64,000 nucleotides of DNA from positions 26,896-90,895 of the forward strand of contig JAQVAV010000015.1 of the NCBI GenBank assembly GCA_028690665.1. Reading direction: 5' to 3'. The notes beneath the pieces are model-generated. The model was not told the origin of the DNA. It saw only the letters and a program-made list of their open reading frames with translations, and did not search any database. The number at the start of each line of letters is the position of its first letter. The first letter of the stretch is position 1. The stretch is from Paludibacter sp. (GTDB lineage Bacteria > Bacteroidota > Bacteroidia > Bacteroidales > Paludibacteraceae). A program made the translations under genes and the position numbers. Positions 38,395 through 47,769 of this stretch are shown here, piece after piece.

Positions 38395-39852
38395 ATGAAA
38401 TCAGCTTTTATATTATTTCTATGTATATCATCTTGTTTGCCAATGGCTCATGCAGCCAGCTCTGACACCCTACCTGTAACAGACAGCGTAAAAAACAAGT
38501 TGACTCTGCAACAAAAAAAAGATCAGCCCCGCCTGATACTAAATTTAGAACTGATTGATTTTCCTTATCAAACAGATGCATCTAAAACCGTTGATAACGG
38601 GAATGTATCTTTGTCCAGTTTTTTAAAAGGTTATGCAAATCCAAGTATGCATCAATCACTTCAACTAACAACCAGCTTATATTCAGGAGTGCATTATTGT
38701 ATTGATAAATTGTTTAGAAAAGATGCATACGCCGATTGGAGTGGAGGTAAGCGTCTTTTACACACAATAACATTATTGGCAAGTGACTACATATTGATAA
38801 CGGCGCCCGGGTTTGATGGTTGGTTGCATGAAGAGTTCCATCGCTCTGTCCTGACTCGTTTCGGAGTTAATAGTTATGATGAAATGAATAAATTTCCTAT
38901 TGGTGTCGAAACGGTAAGTGTGAGTCATATTACAGATGAAGACCTCATAAGATTTAAGCAACAAAGTCCTTCTGATTTTATTCGTATGCATGTTGCCGGT
39001 ATCGAAGGAGAATATTTGCTTGCCGAAAAAATGCAAAAAAATAATTTTTTCTACAATCAGAATGCATCCCATGAGATTGCATTTATGCTGAACATATTAA
39101 ATGCAATTGCATACGTGAATATATCGGCAAACTCGCTCCGTGCCGATGAAATGACAGATCAAATGAACGCGAAAGAAACTACAATATCGTCGAGAGACTT
39201 TACGGGACTGGATTTTACGGGTTGGACGTATGACTTATTCAGACCGAATGAACCATATACTTCACGTGGAGTTCATCCCAGTGGTTTGGGGATAAACCGT
39301 TATATTAAAGTCAGTGATTTGACCAATACTGAACTCAATTATTTAAAGAAACAAGGCAATTTACAATGGCTAAATTTGTTATCACCAATGATTTATGGCA
39401 TTAAAGACATAAAACTAAATGAGAATGGGGTATATGCAAATTTTGCAATTCGAAATTATCTTACTTCATTCGGAAACGACATATCTGCCAATATTCTTCT
39501 CAGAAACAAAAGTTATAATTATGCTTTCACTTTACATAACTATAATAATTACAACCATTATTTTCCTGCCATAGAAATGGAATTAGTTGATTACATTCAA
39601 CCAATTAGTCAACAATTACTATATATTACCCCTCGAATACTTGCTGGTTTACAACCCTTTGAACAAAATTTTACTACCAGTAAATCATCTTTTCTGGGTT
39701 TACTGGAATGTAAATTAGAATACAAAACGCACTTAAACCTGAATCCTTATATTGAACTATCATCGAAAACAAATGGTTGGATTGCCGGGAATGAATTTCT
39801 GAACAGCAATCTAAGTATAAGAATAGGGGCAAGTATGAGAATTTATAAATAA
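38395..39852 (+). CDS. Unrecognised exported protein with HEXXH motif and beta-barrel-like C-terminus
   Basis: A 485-residue protein that I do not recognise. The signal peptide is MKSAFILFLCISSCLPMAHA. An N-terminal helical region contains GWLHEEFHRSVLTRFG; HEEFH (residues 145-149) fits the zincin HEXXH metal motif. About 55 residues later VAGIEGEYLLAEKM offers a Glu that could be the third ligand. From about residue 320 the sequence alternates polar and hydrophobic residues in short strands (GVYANFAIRNYL, SYNYAFTLHNY, LNPYIELSSKTNGW) and ends LSIRIGASMRIYK, as expected for an outer-membrane beta-barrel. An outer-membrane metalloprotease is a testable idea only. The ATG at 38395 directly precedes the signal peptide. 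It is monocistronic, between GFA and pdxH. Confidence 0.7.
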   Translation: MKSAFILFLCISSCLPMAHAASSDTLPVTDSVKNKLTLQQKKDQPRLILNLELIDFPYQTDASKTVDNGNVSLSSFLKGYANPSMHQSLQLTTSLYSGVHYCIDKLFRKDAYADWSGGKRLLHTITLLASDYILITAPGFDGWLHEEFHRSVLTRFGVNSYDEMNKFPIGVETVSVSHITDEDLIRFKQQSPSDFIRMHVAGIEGEYLLAEKMQKNNFFYNQNASHEIAFMLNILNAIAYVNISANSLRADEMTDQMNAKETTISSRDFTGLDFTGWTYDLFRPNEPYTSRGVHPSGLGINRYIKVSDLTNTELNYLKKQGNLQWLNLLSPMIYGIKDIKLNENGVYANFAIRNYLTSFGNDISANILLRNKSYNYAFTLHNYNNYNHYFPAIEMELVDYIQPISQQLLYITPRILAGLQPFEQNFTTSKSSFLGLLECKLEYKTHLNLNPYIELSSKTNGWIAGNEFLNSNLSIRIGASMRIYK

Positions 39853-39884
39853 CGCAATCTCTTAAATTTATTATAGCAGTTATT

Positions 39885-40529
39885 TTATGGAGCTAATCTT
39901 TCTATATTCCACTCCCCTGCTTCATTTTTTGAATAATAAAGGCGGTCGTGCAAACGATTAGGACGTCCCTGCCAGAATTCAAAAGTAATAGGATGTACCA
40001 AATAACCGCCCCAATGTGGAGGGCGGGAGACAGATTCACCAAACTTTTTCTGAAAAAATTCAAACCGTTCATCTAGGTATTCAGCCGAAGGAATAACGGT
40101 GCTTTGTTCCGAAGCCCAAGCTCCAAGCTGACTATCGACAGGCCTCGAAGCAAAATAATCGTCGGAAACAGTTGCAGAAAGTTTCTCAACCCGACCGGTA
40201 ACCCGAACCTGTCGTTCGAGACTCTGCCAGAAGAAGAGTAACTGAATACGATTATTATCCTCCATTTCTTTTGCCTTATTTCCTTCGTAATTAGTATAAA
40301 AAACGAATCCGACCGGACTAAAATCTTTCAGCAAAACGACGCGGGCATGAGGTTGCATTTGCCGATCAACCGTAGACAGAATCATAGCCGTCGGTTCCTG
40401 TTCATCACTATTCAGAGCAGTATCAAGCCATATCTGAAACTGATCGAAAGGATTTTCCTCGGCTTCCAGCTCATTCAAAGCAGAACGTTCGTATTGTTTT
40501 CGTATATCGCGCAGCATGTGTCGTATCAT
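39885..40529 (-). CDS. pdxH: Pyridoxamine 5'-phosphate oxidase
   Basis: A 214-residue FMN enzyme that oxidises pyridoxamine- or pyridoxine-5'-phosphate to PLP. Family blocks are complete: ENPFDQFQIWLDTAL, PHARVVLLKDFSPVGFVFYTNY with EGNKAKEM, LLFFWQSLERQVRVTGRVEKL, FASRPVDSQLGAWASEQS, PPHWGGYLVHPITFEFWQG and RPNRLHDRLYY. Length is normal. It is a single gene converging on the HEXXH protein gene and divergent from gcvP, whose product uses PLP; the pairing may be coincidental. The ATG complementary to 40527-40529 is used, with a second in-frame Met at residue 5. Confidence 0.97.
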   Translation of the reverse strand: MIRHMLRDIRKQYERSALNELEAEENPFDQFQIWLDTALNSDEQEPTAMILSTVDRQMQPHARVVLLKDFSPVGFVFYTNYEGNKAKEMEDNNRIQLLFFWQSLERQVRVTGRVEKLSATVSDDYFASRPVDSQLGAWASEQSTVIPSAEYLDERFEFFQKKFGESVSRPPHWGGYLVHPITFEFWQGRPNRLHDRLYYSKNEAGEWNIERLAP

Positions 40530-40782
40530 AAAATGAGTTAGTTCTCGGGATTTATGCGTCTATGGAATTATTTGATTCACCAACTTTGTAAACTATGACC
40601 CTTGGAATAAATACAAACAATTTTCAGAAACATTGGTTTAAAACTATTATCAAAAAGGAGATTATTTTTCAAAAAACATTCAAAAAACATTCAAAAATTT
40701 ACGACTTAAAAGTCACGAAAAAATACCGTATTTTGTTGATATTTTTTCAGTTTCGGACTCCGCTTTTCTCGAAGATTTCCAT

Positions 40783-40790
40783 TACATTTG
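40783..40790 (+). promoter_or_regulatory. -7 promoter element for gcvP
   Basis: TACATTTG matches TAnnTTTG, 29 bp upstream of the gcvP ATG. No convincing TTTG stands at -33. The pdxH/gcvP gap (40530-40819) otherwise shows no riboswitch; no glycine aptamer was seen. Confidence 0.45.
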
Positions 40791-40819
40791 GCATCCATAA
40801 ACATAATTCATAGTTATAA

Positions 40820-43669
40820 ATGAAAGATATGCTAAAAGGCCGGCACATTGGAGTGCCGGAAACAGATGAGGCACAAATGCTTCAAATTATAGGGGTGAAT
40901 AGCATAGATGAATTGATAGAACAAACTATTCCTTCCAATATCAGACTTAAAAAGCCCTTAGAACTTCCACAACCGCTCACCGAGCGTCAATATGCAGGTT
41001 ACATTGCCGAACTTGCTTCCAAAAACAAAGTATTCACTTCCTATATAGGCCAAGGTTGGTACGACACGGTTACACCGGCGGTCATCATGCGGAACATTTT
41101 TGAAAATCCGTCGTGGTACACCTCGTACACTCCTTATCAGGCCGAAATTTCTCAGGGACGGCTTGAAGCTTTATTAAACTTCCAGACGGCAGTTTCGGAT
41201 TTTACGGGCATGCCTCTTGCCAATGCTTCGCTATTAGACGAAGCTACTGCCGGCGCAGAAGCGATGACCATGCTGTACAACCTCCGGAGCCGCGAGCAGG
41301 CAAAAAACGGAGTGAATATTCTTTTTGTCGATGAGAATATTTTTCCTCAAACGCTGGCTGTAATAAAAACCCGTGCTCATGCACAGGGAATTGTTTTAGA
41401 AATCGGTGACTACCAAAATAAAACGTTCACAGGCAACTGCTTCGGAGCAATTATTCAATACCCCAACGTCAACGGAAGTATTGAAGATTATGCTGATTTT
41501 GTGACCGAAGCTCATACCGCAGGAATTAAAGTGGCTGTGGCTGCTGATATCTTAAGTTTAGCATTGCTTACACCTCCGGGAGAATGGGGAGCAGATATTG
41601 TTTTCGGATCGACTCAACGCTGGGGCATACCCATGAATTACGGAGGCCCGTCAGCAGCTTATTTCGCCACGCGCGAAGAATTCAAACGCGACATGCCAGG
41701 ACGTATCATCGGTATCAGCAAAGATGTAAACGGAAAAACGGCTTACCGAATGGCTTTACAAACCCGCGAACAGCATATTAAACGTGAAAAAGCAACATCA
41801 AACATCTGTACAGCCCAGGCTTTATTAGCTTCCATGGCTGGCATGTATAATGTTTATCACGGAGCTGAAGGTATTAAAGCCATTGCAGAAAGAATTCATG
41901 CCATTGCAACATACATCAATGAAATATTACCGGTTTATGGATATACACAGGAAAACGAAAACTTTTTCGACACGCTGAAAATAGTATTACCCGAAGGCGG
42001 AACCATTGAAAAATTTCGTGAAACGGCATTGGATTATAAAGTCAATTTCCACTACTTCGAAACAGGAGAAATCGGACTTAGCATTGACGAAACGACTGAC
42101 GTGGACGCAGTAAACATTTTGATTGAAATATTAGCTACTGCCGCCAACAATGCTCCAGTATATGCAGACGAAGAAAGTCTGGAAGGACTCCGCTCATTCG
42201 ACGAAAATTTCGAACGCCGGTCGGAATATCTTACATTCGACGTTTTCAGCCGTTATCACAGCGAAACAGAAATGATGCGCTATATCAAAAAACTGGAACG
42301 TCGGGACATTTCGCTAACACATTCAATGATTTCGCTCGGTTCATGCACCATGAAACTGAACGCTGCTTCGGAAATGTTTCCGCTCAGCCGCCGCGAATTT
42401 AACGGCATGCATCCGTTAGCTCCCAAAGATCAGACCGAGGGTTACAACGAACTTATTTCGGAATTAGAGAGTTTTCTCTGCACCATTACCGGGTTCGACG
42501 CCTGCACACTTCAACCCAACTCTGGCGCAGCTGGTGAATTTACCGGATTAATCACTATCAGGTCATATTTCGAATCTATCGGACAACCGGAACGTAAAAC
42601 AGTGCTTATCCCCGCATCGGCTCATGGCACGAATCCGGCCTCAGCAGCCCAGGCCGGCCTCAACATTGTAGTAGTGAAGTGTGACGAAGGTGGAAATACC
42701 GATCTTGCAGACTGGAAAGCTAAAGCGGAAAACAATAAAGAGACCTTACTTGGCTGTATGATAACTTACCCTTCGACACACGGTATTTTTGAAGCAGCCA
42801 TTCAGGAAATGTGTGAAACAATTCATGCCAACGGAGGCTTGGTATATATGGATGGAGCCAACATGAACGCGCAGGTCGGTCTCACCAATCCCGGAACCAT
42901 CGGCGCAGATGTTTGTCATCTCAACCTCCATAAAACGTTTGCCATTCCTCACGGAGGAGGTGGTCCGGGAGTCGGTCCCATTTGCTGTACCGAAAAATTG
43001 AAACACTTTCTGCCGGGTATAAACTTTGGCAAAAACACTGTAGCCGCAGCCCCTTATGGAAGTGCAGGTGTATTGTCCATTACTTACGGATACATTCTTA
43101 TGCTCGGGGAAGAAGGACTGATCGCTTCTACCAAAGCAGCCATTCTCAATGCCAATTACCTCGCAGCCAGACTAAAAGACAGTTATGGCATACTTTACAC
43201 AGGCGAAAACGGACGTGTAGGTCATGAACTGATTTTAGAATGTCGCAATTTCAAAACCAGTTCGGGTGTAACTGAAACCGACATTGCCAAACGACTGATG
43301 GATTATGGGTTCCATGCTCCCACCCTTTCATTTCCGGTTCACGGTACTTTGATGATAGAACCTACAGAAAGCGAATCACTGGCAGAATTAGATCGTTTTG
43401 CTCAGGCTATGCTACAAATATTTGACGAAATCAGGGAGATAGAGAACGGAAGTGCTGATAAAACCGACAATGTTTTAATGAATGCTCCTCACCCTGAATA
43501 TACTATAGTAGGTGAATGGAACCACCCTTACAGCCGTAAAAAAGCTGCATATCCGACTGATTGGGTAGCTGAAAATAAATTCTGGATGAATGTGGGACGT
43601 ATCAACGATGCTTTCGGCGATCGTAACTTGATGTGCACCTGCCGTCCAACCAGTGAGTATGAAAATTAA
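40820..43669 (+). CDS. gcvP: Glycine dehydrogenase (decarboxylating), P-protein of the glycine cleavage system
   Basis: A 949-residue single-chain P-protein in which the two halves seen as separate subunits in some bacteria are fused. It decarboxylates glycine with PLP and passes aminomethyl to the H-protein lipoate. Early blocks: KGRHIGVPETDEAQML, SYIGQGWYDTVTPAVI, NPSWYTSYTPYQAEISQGRLE. Late blocks: SLGSCTMKLNAASEM, LQPNSGAAGEFTGL, PASAHGTNPASAAQ and the PLP-lysine motif HLNLHKTFAIPHGGGGPG (Lys about 704). It ends with MCTCRP as usual. The other gcv genes (T, H) are not in the window. Start at ATG 40820. Confidence 0.97.
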   Translation: MKDMLKGRHIGVPETDEAQMLQIIGVNSIDELIEQTIPSNIRLKKPLELPQPLTERQYAGYIAELASKNKVFTSYIGQGWYDTVTPAVIMRNIFENPSWYTSYTPYQAEISQGRLEALLNFQTAVSDFTGMPLANASLLDEATAGAEAMTMLYNLRSREQAKNGVNILFVDENIFPQTLAVIKTRAHAQGIVLEIGDYQNKTFTGNCFGAIIQYPNVNGSIEDYADFVTEAHTAGIKVAVAADILSLALLTPPGEWGADIVFGSTQRWGIPMNYGGPSAAYFATREEFKRDMPGRIIGISKDVNGKTAYRMALQTREQHIKREKATSNICTAQALLASMAGMYNVYHGAEGIKAIAERIHAIATYINEILPVYGYTQENENFFDTLKIVLPEGGTIEKFRETALDYKVNFHYFETGEIGLSIDETTDVDAVNILIEILATAANNAPVYADEESLEGLRSFDENFERRSEYLTFDVFSRYHSETEMMRYIKKLERRDISLTHSMISLGSCTMKLNAASEMFPLSRREFNGMHPLAPKDQTEGYNELISELESFLCTITGFDACTLQPNSGAAGEFTGLITIRSYFESIGQPERKTVLIPASAHGTNPASAAQAGLNIVVVKCDEGGNTDLADWKAKAENNKETLLGCMITYPSTHGIFEAAIQEMCETIHANGGLVYMDGANMNAQVGLTNPGTIGADVCHLNLHKTFAIPHGGGGPGVGPICCTEKLKHFLPGINFGKNTVAAAPYGSAGVLSITYGYILMLGEEGLIASTKAAILNANYLAARLKDSYGILYTGENGRVGHELILECRNFKTSSGVTETDIAKRLMDYGFHAPTLSFPVHGTLMIEPTESESLAELDRFAQAMLQIFDEIREIENGSADKTDNVLMNAPHPEYTIVGEWNHPYSRKKAAYPTDWVAENKFWMNVGRINDAFGDRNLMCTCRPTSEYEN

Positions 43670-43709
43670 TAATTATCATACAAATTAGAAAACATCCACA
43701 TAGCTGCTC

Positions 43710-44063
43710 TTAGTTTTTTCTTGTTATCAACTTGTATCCGGTGGCAAGCCATTGAACAGTACCCGCTGTAATGTGCATTTCAATCATTAGTGTTGAAAAT
43801 GCCACATTTAGAATCGTTTCATTCAGCAGGGCAAGAAAACTGCCAAGCATCAGAGGGTGTCTCAAAAGAAAAAAGAACACAAATTTCGCAAATAAACGCA
43901 AATTTTTACAAATCATAATTATTTCTATTTCAATAATATATTAAATTTATTAATCTGTTTTATTTGTGAAAATTTGCGGAATTTGCATTCAAAATTCTCT
44001 TTTTGGACGCCCTCCTCTTTTGAAATTGGGTTGTAAAACCTGATTAGTTTTTGTTATTGTCAT
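43710..44063 (-). pseudogene. Remnant of a DHA2-type MFS drug exporter gene, split by a MITE-like element
   Basis: On the minus strand an ATG at 44061-44063 starts MTITKTNQVLQPNFKRG, a typical hydrophilic N-terminus, which then runs into a 162-bp inverted-repeat element. Beyond the element the frame resumes with LMLGSFLALLNETILNVAF and STLMIEMHITAGTVQWLATGYK, which is TM1 and TM2 of EmrB/QacA (DHA2) exporters. After GYKL the similarity ends and a stop follows, so about 90% of the gene is missing. A TACTTTTG -7 promoter element (complement of 44100-44107) sits 37 bp upstream of the ATG and supports that start. The gene is dead. Confidence 0.78.
43853..44014. mobile_element. 162-bp MITE-like inverted-repeat element
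   Basis: The left end GAGGGTGTCTCAAAAG and the complement of the right end GAGGGCGTCCAAAAAG match at 13 of 16 bases. Inside each end lies a second inverted copy of GCAAATTTTTACAAAT / GCAAATTTTCACAAAT (15 of 16). There is no transposase frame. Such short non-autonomous elements depend on a related IS elsewhere in the genome. The ends resemble those of IS elements with a GGGTGTCTCAAAA terminus. No clear target-site duplication is visible. Confidence 0.65.
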
Positions 44064-44099
44064 AAAAATTCTCTCAATTATTTTTCATAAATCGAGCGC

Positions 44100-44107
44100 A
44101 AAAGTAA
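44100..44107 (-). promoter_or_regulatory. -7 promoter element of the MFS pseudogene
   Basis: The minus strand reads TACTTTTG (TAnnTTTG), 37 bp upstream of the ATG at 44063. The rest of the gap up to 44326 shows no gene. Confidence 0.45.
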
Positions 44108-44326
44108 AACGAATCACAGATTTGGATTTGATGATTCTTGCTATTTTTATGACTGAAATTGTTTTAAAACCGGAATGAACCGGAGGCGGGAGAAAAATAC
44201 AAAACAAATAATAAAGTCATCGACACAAAACAGACAAGATGTTATTTTACAAGCAAATACATATCAAAAATTAAAAACCGAAGTAACTGAGTCCCAAAGC
44301 AACCAGCTATTTTATTGCTGATAAAA

Positions 44327-45499
44327 TCACTTTTTCACGTCTACTTTTGCAATAGCGGTAAAAGTCAAAACCAACCCGACAAGAGCTATGGCAGCAGCCA
44401 GAAAGTAAGCACCATACACACCACCCAAAGCATATCCTACACCAACAATGAAAGGTCCGATTGTCTGACCTATTCTCAGACTCATACCATTTATCGACAT
44501 AAATGCTCCGCGCAAATTTTCCGGAGCAATATTCAACAACAAAGTTTGTAAACTCGGCATGTTCAAAGCCTGCGCCACTCCAAAAAACAATACAGGAATA
44601 ATAAACAGGAAAAGGTGATTAAACATTGGGAAAAGGACATTGGCAACCGCATATAATATAAACGCAACTTTCAGTAAATTAGCGCTTCCGTATTTCTTTG
44701 TCAATGCTCCGACACGCGTTGAAACAATAACCGATGCAACGGACGACAAAGAAATTACCACTCCAATCATTGGTGCCGAGAGATTAAATTTTTGCTTCAT
44801 CAAAAACGGGATATAGGTAATCAATGCACCATAAAGAATCACAAAAGTCAATATACTTAAAACAAAAATAGCAATGACATTCTTCTTTAACATGGCATCA
44901 GCCATAGATTTAAAATAGCTTTTAAAATCAGTCGGATTATCTATTGAAGGTTCTTCAATTCCAAATATCAGAAACAAAGCTACCGGAATAGCCAGCAACG
45001 GCAACAAAAAAGGGAAATACCAGGAAAAACCGGCCAAAGCTCCTCCAACGAGTGGATACAAAGCAGTAAAAAAGCTTAATACTCCGGCATTATAACCCAT
45101 AGCTTCCGGACGTTGAGGTCCTTTAAAAAAATCTCCGATCAACGTACCGTTTATTGATCCCAGAGATGCGGCTCCTACTCCCTGTAAAAAACGCAGGGCA
45201 ACCATCCACTCGAATTTATGGACGAAAAACAGCGAAAATCCGGATACTGCAAAAATAATCAACGATGGTACCAACACTGTCTTTCGGCCCCATCTGTCAG
45301 CTATAATCCCGGCAAAAGGAGTCAGAAAAATGCCCGGAAATGTAAAAGCACTAATCAACCAACCCACTTCCACACGGCTGAGATGCAACACTTCCGACAT
45401 TTTCGGGAAAGCAGGTGTCAGGCTTGCAACTCCCATTACAGAAACCACCGTAATGCTAAATATCACGTATAATCGTCTATCTTTTAATACACCTTTCAT
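44327..45499 (-). CDS. MFS transporter (DHA1-type efflux family)
   Basis: A 390-residue inner-membrane protein with about 12 hydrophobic helices. The N-half has the MFS loop motif GIIADRWGRKTVLVPS between TM2 and TM3, and FLQGVGAASLGSINGTLIGDFF with the antiporter motif C area in TM5. The C-half repeats the layout (RVGALTKKYGSANLLKVAF). The size and motifs fit a drug or metabolite proton antiporter of the DHA1 group; the substrate cannot be inferred. The start is the ATG complementary to 45497-45499; an upstream TTG (45508) is less likely. It lies 263 bp upstream of the dead exporter remnant on the same strand but belongs to a different subfamily. Confidence 0.88.
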   Translation of the reverse strand: MKGVLKDRRLYVIFSITVVSVMGVASLTPAFPKMSEVLHLSRVEVGWLISAFTFPGIFLTPFAGIIADRWGRKTVLVPSLIIFAVSGFSLFFVHKFEWMVALRFLQGVGAASLGSINGTLIGDFFKGPQRPEAMGYNAGVLSFFTALYPLVGGALAGFSWYFPFLLPLLAIPVALFLIFGIEEPSIDNPTDFKSYFKSMADAMLKKNVIAIFVLSILTFVILYGALITYIPFLMKQKFNLSAPMIGVVISLSSVASVIVSTRVGALTKKYGSANLLKVAFILYAVANVLFPMFNHLFLFIIPVLFFGVAQALNMPSLQTLLLNIAPENLRGAFMSINGMSLRIGQTIGPFIVGVGYALGGVYGAYFLAAAIALVGLVLTFTAIAKVDVKK

Positions 45500-45662
45500 T
45501 TCAATCAATTATATTTAACACACAAACCAACACAAAACTATAAAAATCATTTAAACCGAACAACATAAATAATCAATGTGTTTAAAGAGGCAAACGCTTA
45601 TACAGAGTTTTTGTCTCCACTTACAATTTCTATTTATAAAGAATTAAAAAGCAAACAATACA

Positions 45663-46244
45663 ATGAACTCAAAAGTTGACTTATATTTAAGTAAAATCAC
45701 AAAATGGCAAGCTGAAACGGAAAAACTAAGAACCCTGCTTCTGGACTGTCAATTAACCGAAGATTTGAAATGGGGAAAGCCCTGCTACTCATATCAGGAT
45801 AAAAACATTGCTATAATTCAGGGATTTAAAGAGTATTTTGCATTACTATTTTTCAAAGGAGCATTACTGAGCGATCCGGAAAACATATTCATAAAAATGG
45901 GAGAAAATACTCAGGCCGGACGCCAGATACGCTTTGCGGATGTCAATCAGATAATTGCTTTGGAACCAACCATAAAAGCCTGTATATATGAAGCTATTGA
46001 AGTAGAAAAAGCAGGATTAACCGTGGACTTAAAAAAAGTTGATGACTATGCAATTCCGCATGAATTAGAAACAAAATTAAATGAATTTTCTGAACTGAAA
46101 TCAGCATTTTATGCTTTGACTCCGGGACGGCAACGGGCATATATTATCTTCTTTTCAGCTCCCAAACAGCCAAAAACCAGAGAATCACGAATAGAAAAAT
46201 ACATTCCATATATTTTGAAAGGGAAAGGATTGAGTGACAAATAA
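45663..46244 (+). CDS. YdeI-like protein (DUF1801/OmdA family)
   Basis: A 193-residue cytosolic protein. Residues about 10-125 form a DUF1801 domain (LKWGKPCYSYQDKNIAIIQGFKEY, FALLFFKGALLSDPENI). The last 60 residues match the OmdA/YdeI C-terminal segment (ALTPGRQRAYIIFFSAPKQPKTRESRIEKYIPYIL). In Bacillus and Salmonella relatives are linked to antimicrobial-peptide or envelope-stress resistance, but the molecular role is unknown. It is followed after 15 bp by the damaged methyltransferase gene. Confidence 0.88.
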   Translation: MNSKVDLYLSKITKWQAETEKLRTLLLDCQLTEDLKWGKPCYSYQDKNIAIIQGFKEYFALLFFKGALLSDPENIFIKMGENTQAGRQIRFADVNQIIALEPTIKACIYEAIEVEKAGLTVDLKKVDDYAIPHELETKLNEFSELKSAFYALTPGRQRAYIIFFSAPKQPKTRESRIEKYIPYILKGKGLSDK

Positions 46245-46259
46245 CTATTTAAAGATAAC

Positions 46260-47092
46260 ATGGAACAACCTGATAATACAGCTTTAAGAACAGCTTTGTG
46301 GTGGGCCTTACATGTTCAAACAGACGACAAACCTCATATTATTGAAGACGAAATAGGACTCCGGTTAATTAATCCGACTGACGATTGGAAAGAACGCCCG
46401 GACATGAAATATACAAAGCGTCTTCGGGCATCTGTGGTAGCCCGGGCCCGTTTTATCGAAGACCTGGCTAAAGAACAAATTGCAAAAGGAATAAAACAAT
46501 ACGTTCTCCTTGGTTCCAGACTCGATTCCTTTGCACAAAGAAATGCTGAAATAGCTTCAAAAATTGAGATTTATGAGATTGATCAGTCCAACACTCTAAA
46601 TTGGAAAAAAGAAAAACTGATAGAAAATGGGTACAGTCTTCCAAAAAATTTACACTTTGTACCTGTTGATTTCGAAACATCTTCAGGGTGGAAAGAATTA
46701 TTAAAAAAAGATTTTAAAATCGAAGAAAAAACATTTATTTCCTGCACCGGAGTAACTCTGTATCTCACCAAAGAAGCAATAATAAGAACTTTGCAACAGT
46801 TTTCCATGCTCTCATCCGGTTCTATAATAGCAATTGCATTTTATCTGCCGATAGAATTGCTTGACGAAGAAGACCGTCCAATGCAGGGAATTGCAAACAA
46901 AGGAGCCAAAGAGTCAGGAACTCCATTCGTTAGTTTTTCTCAATTGATGAAATTATGCAAATGGCCAAAGAAGCCGGTTTAAATGATATAAAAATAGTGA
47001 CAACTAAAGACATGGAAAACTTATACTTCACAAGCAGGACGGATCAGCTTTTGCCAGCTAGTGGAGAATTTTTTCTAGTTGCTAAATCATAA
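46260..47092 (+). pseudogene. Class I SAM-dependent methyltransferase (LCM/TIGR00027-like) with a single-base frameshift
   Basis: The first frame (46260-46982, 240 residues) matches the TIGR00027/leucine-carboxyl-methyltransferase-like group: LRTALWWALHVQ, RLRASVVARARFIED, the SAM-binding region YVLLGSRLDSFAQR (usually GAGLDTFAYR), FVPVDFET and FISCTGVTLYLTKEAI. At about 46935 the expected continuation shifts frame: adding one T to the run in GTTAGTTTTTCTC gives VSFFSIDEIMQMAKEAGL. The ending LYFTSRTDQLLPASGEFFLVAKS then runs to a stop at 47090-47092. The intact protein would have about 277 residues. A lesion in a T run may be an assembly error or a real mutation; the C-terminus is otherwise well preserved, so any loss would be recent. 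Confidence 0.75.
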
Positions 47093-47262
47093 AAACATCA
47101 AATAATAACCTATAAATTGATTGGGTATGAAAAAAATTAAAATCATTACAAATATTCTAAACTAAATACCAGTTAAACAAGTTATAAAATCAATACAGAA
47201 TTCATACTGTTGTAAAATTAATATTTACTTCCGGATAAAGGGATAAACTGATATTACAAAAT

Positions 47263-47757
47263 ATGGAAACAAACAAAAATAACTTCGCCAAAGAATATAA
47301 TGCTCTGAGTAAAGAAATAGAAGTAAGAGATGACCTTGTATGGAATTTTAACATCCCGCTTGCGGACGAATTGTATCAAATTACGTTGAATACATTTCCG
47401 GAACTTGTGGCACAACCCGAAGGCACAAAAAGATTGATAAAATTCAAAGCTTTTTTCCGGGCCGGTGAGCTGAGCGATTTTATGTTCCAACGTATCTATG
47501 ATGGAGAAGACGACAGGGACGTAGATGTGAATACATTGCGGGTTCCTCTATCAGAATTGGTTCCATCAGAAAAAACATCTAATTCGGAAATTGAACTGAT
47601 ATATAATTGCTTCACTATTGCAAAAAAAATGCTGTGGAATAAATTTCCGGAAATGAGCGAATTTTCAGCAAATTCTCTACTACACATGAATTACTGGGCC
47701 TACAAGCAAATGTTGCAATACACAGAGAACGTACAATCGGTACTATCTCAAAAATGA
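47263..47757 (+). CDS. Hypothetical acidic cytosolic protein
   Basis: A 164-residue protein with no signal peptide, membrane helix or motif that I recognise. It is predicted to be largely helical and acidic (LTEEN-type composition: EYNALSKEIEVRDDLVW, RIYDGEDDRDVDVN). Good codon content and a clean ATG with no competing frame suggest it is real. It ends 12 bp before the convergent TPR-like gene. No function is proposed. Confidence 0.7.
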   Translation: METNKNNFAKEYNALSKEIEVRDDLVWNFNIPLADELYQITLNTFPELVAQPEGTKRLIKFKAFFRAGELSDFMFQRIYDGEDDRDVDVNTLRVPLSELVPSEKTSNSEIELIYNCFTIAKKMLWNKFPEMSEFSANSLLHMNYWAYKQMLQYTENVQSVLSQK

Positions 47758-47769
47758 AGATAAATATAA

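Noticed and set aside
40530-40819. Possible glycine riboswitch ahead of gcvP
   Set aside because: The conserved glycine aptamer core could not be found; only a -7 promoter element is supported.
43861-44000. CRISPR-like repeat in the AAATTTGCG-rich stretch
   Set aside because: Repeats are inverted, not direct, few in number and form part of the MITE-like element.
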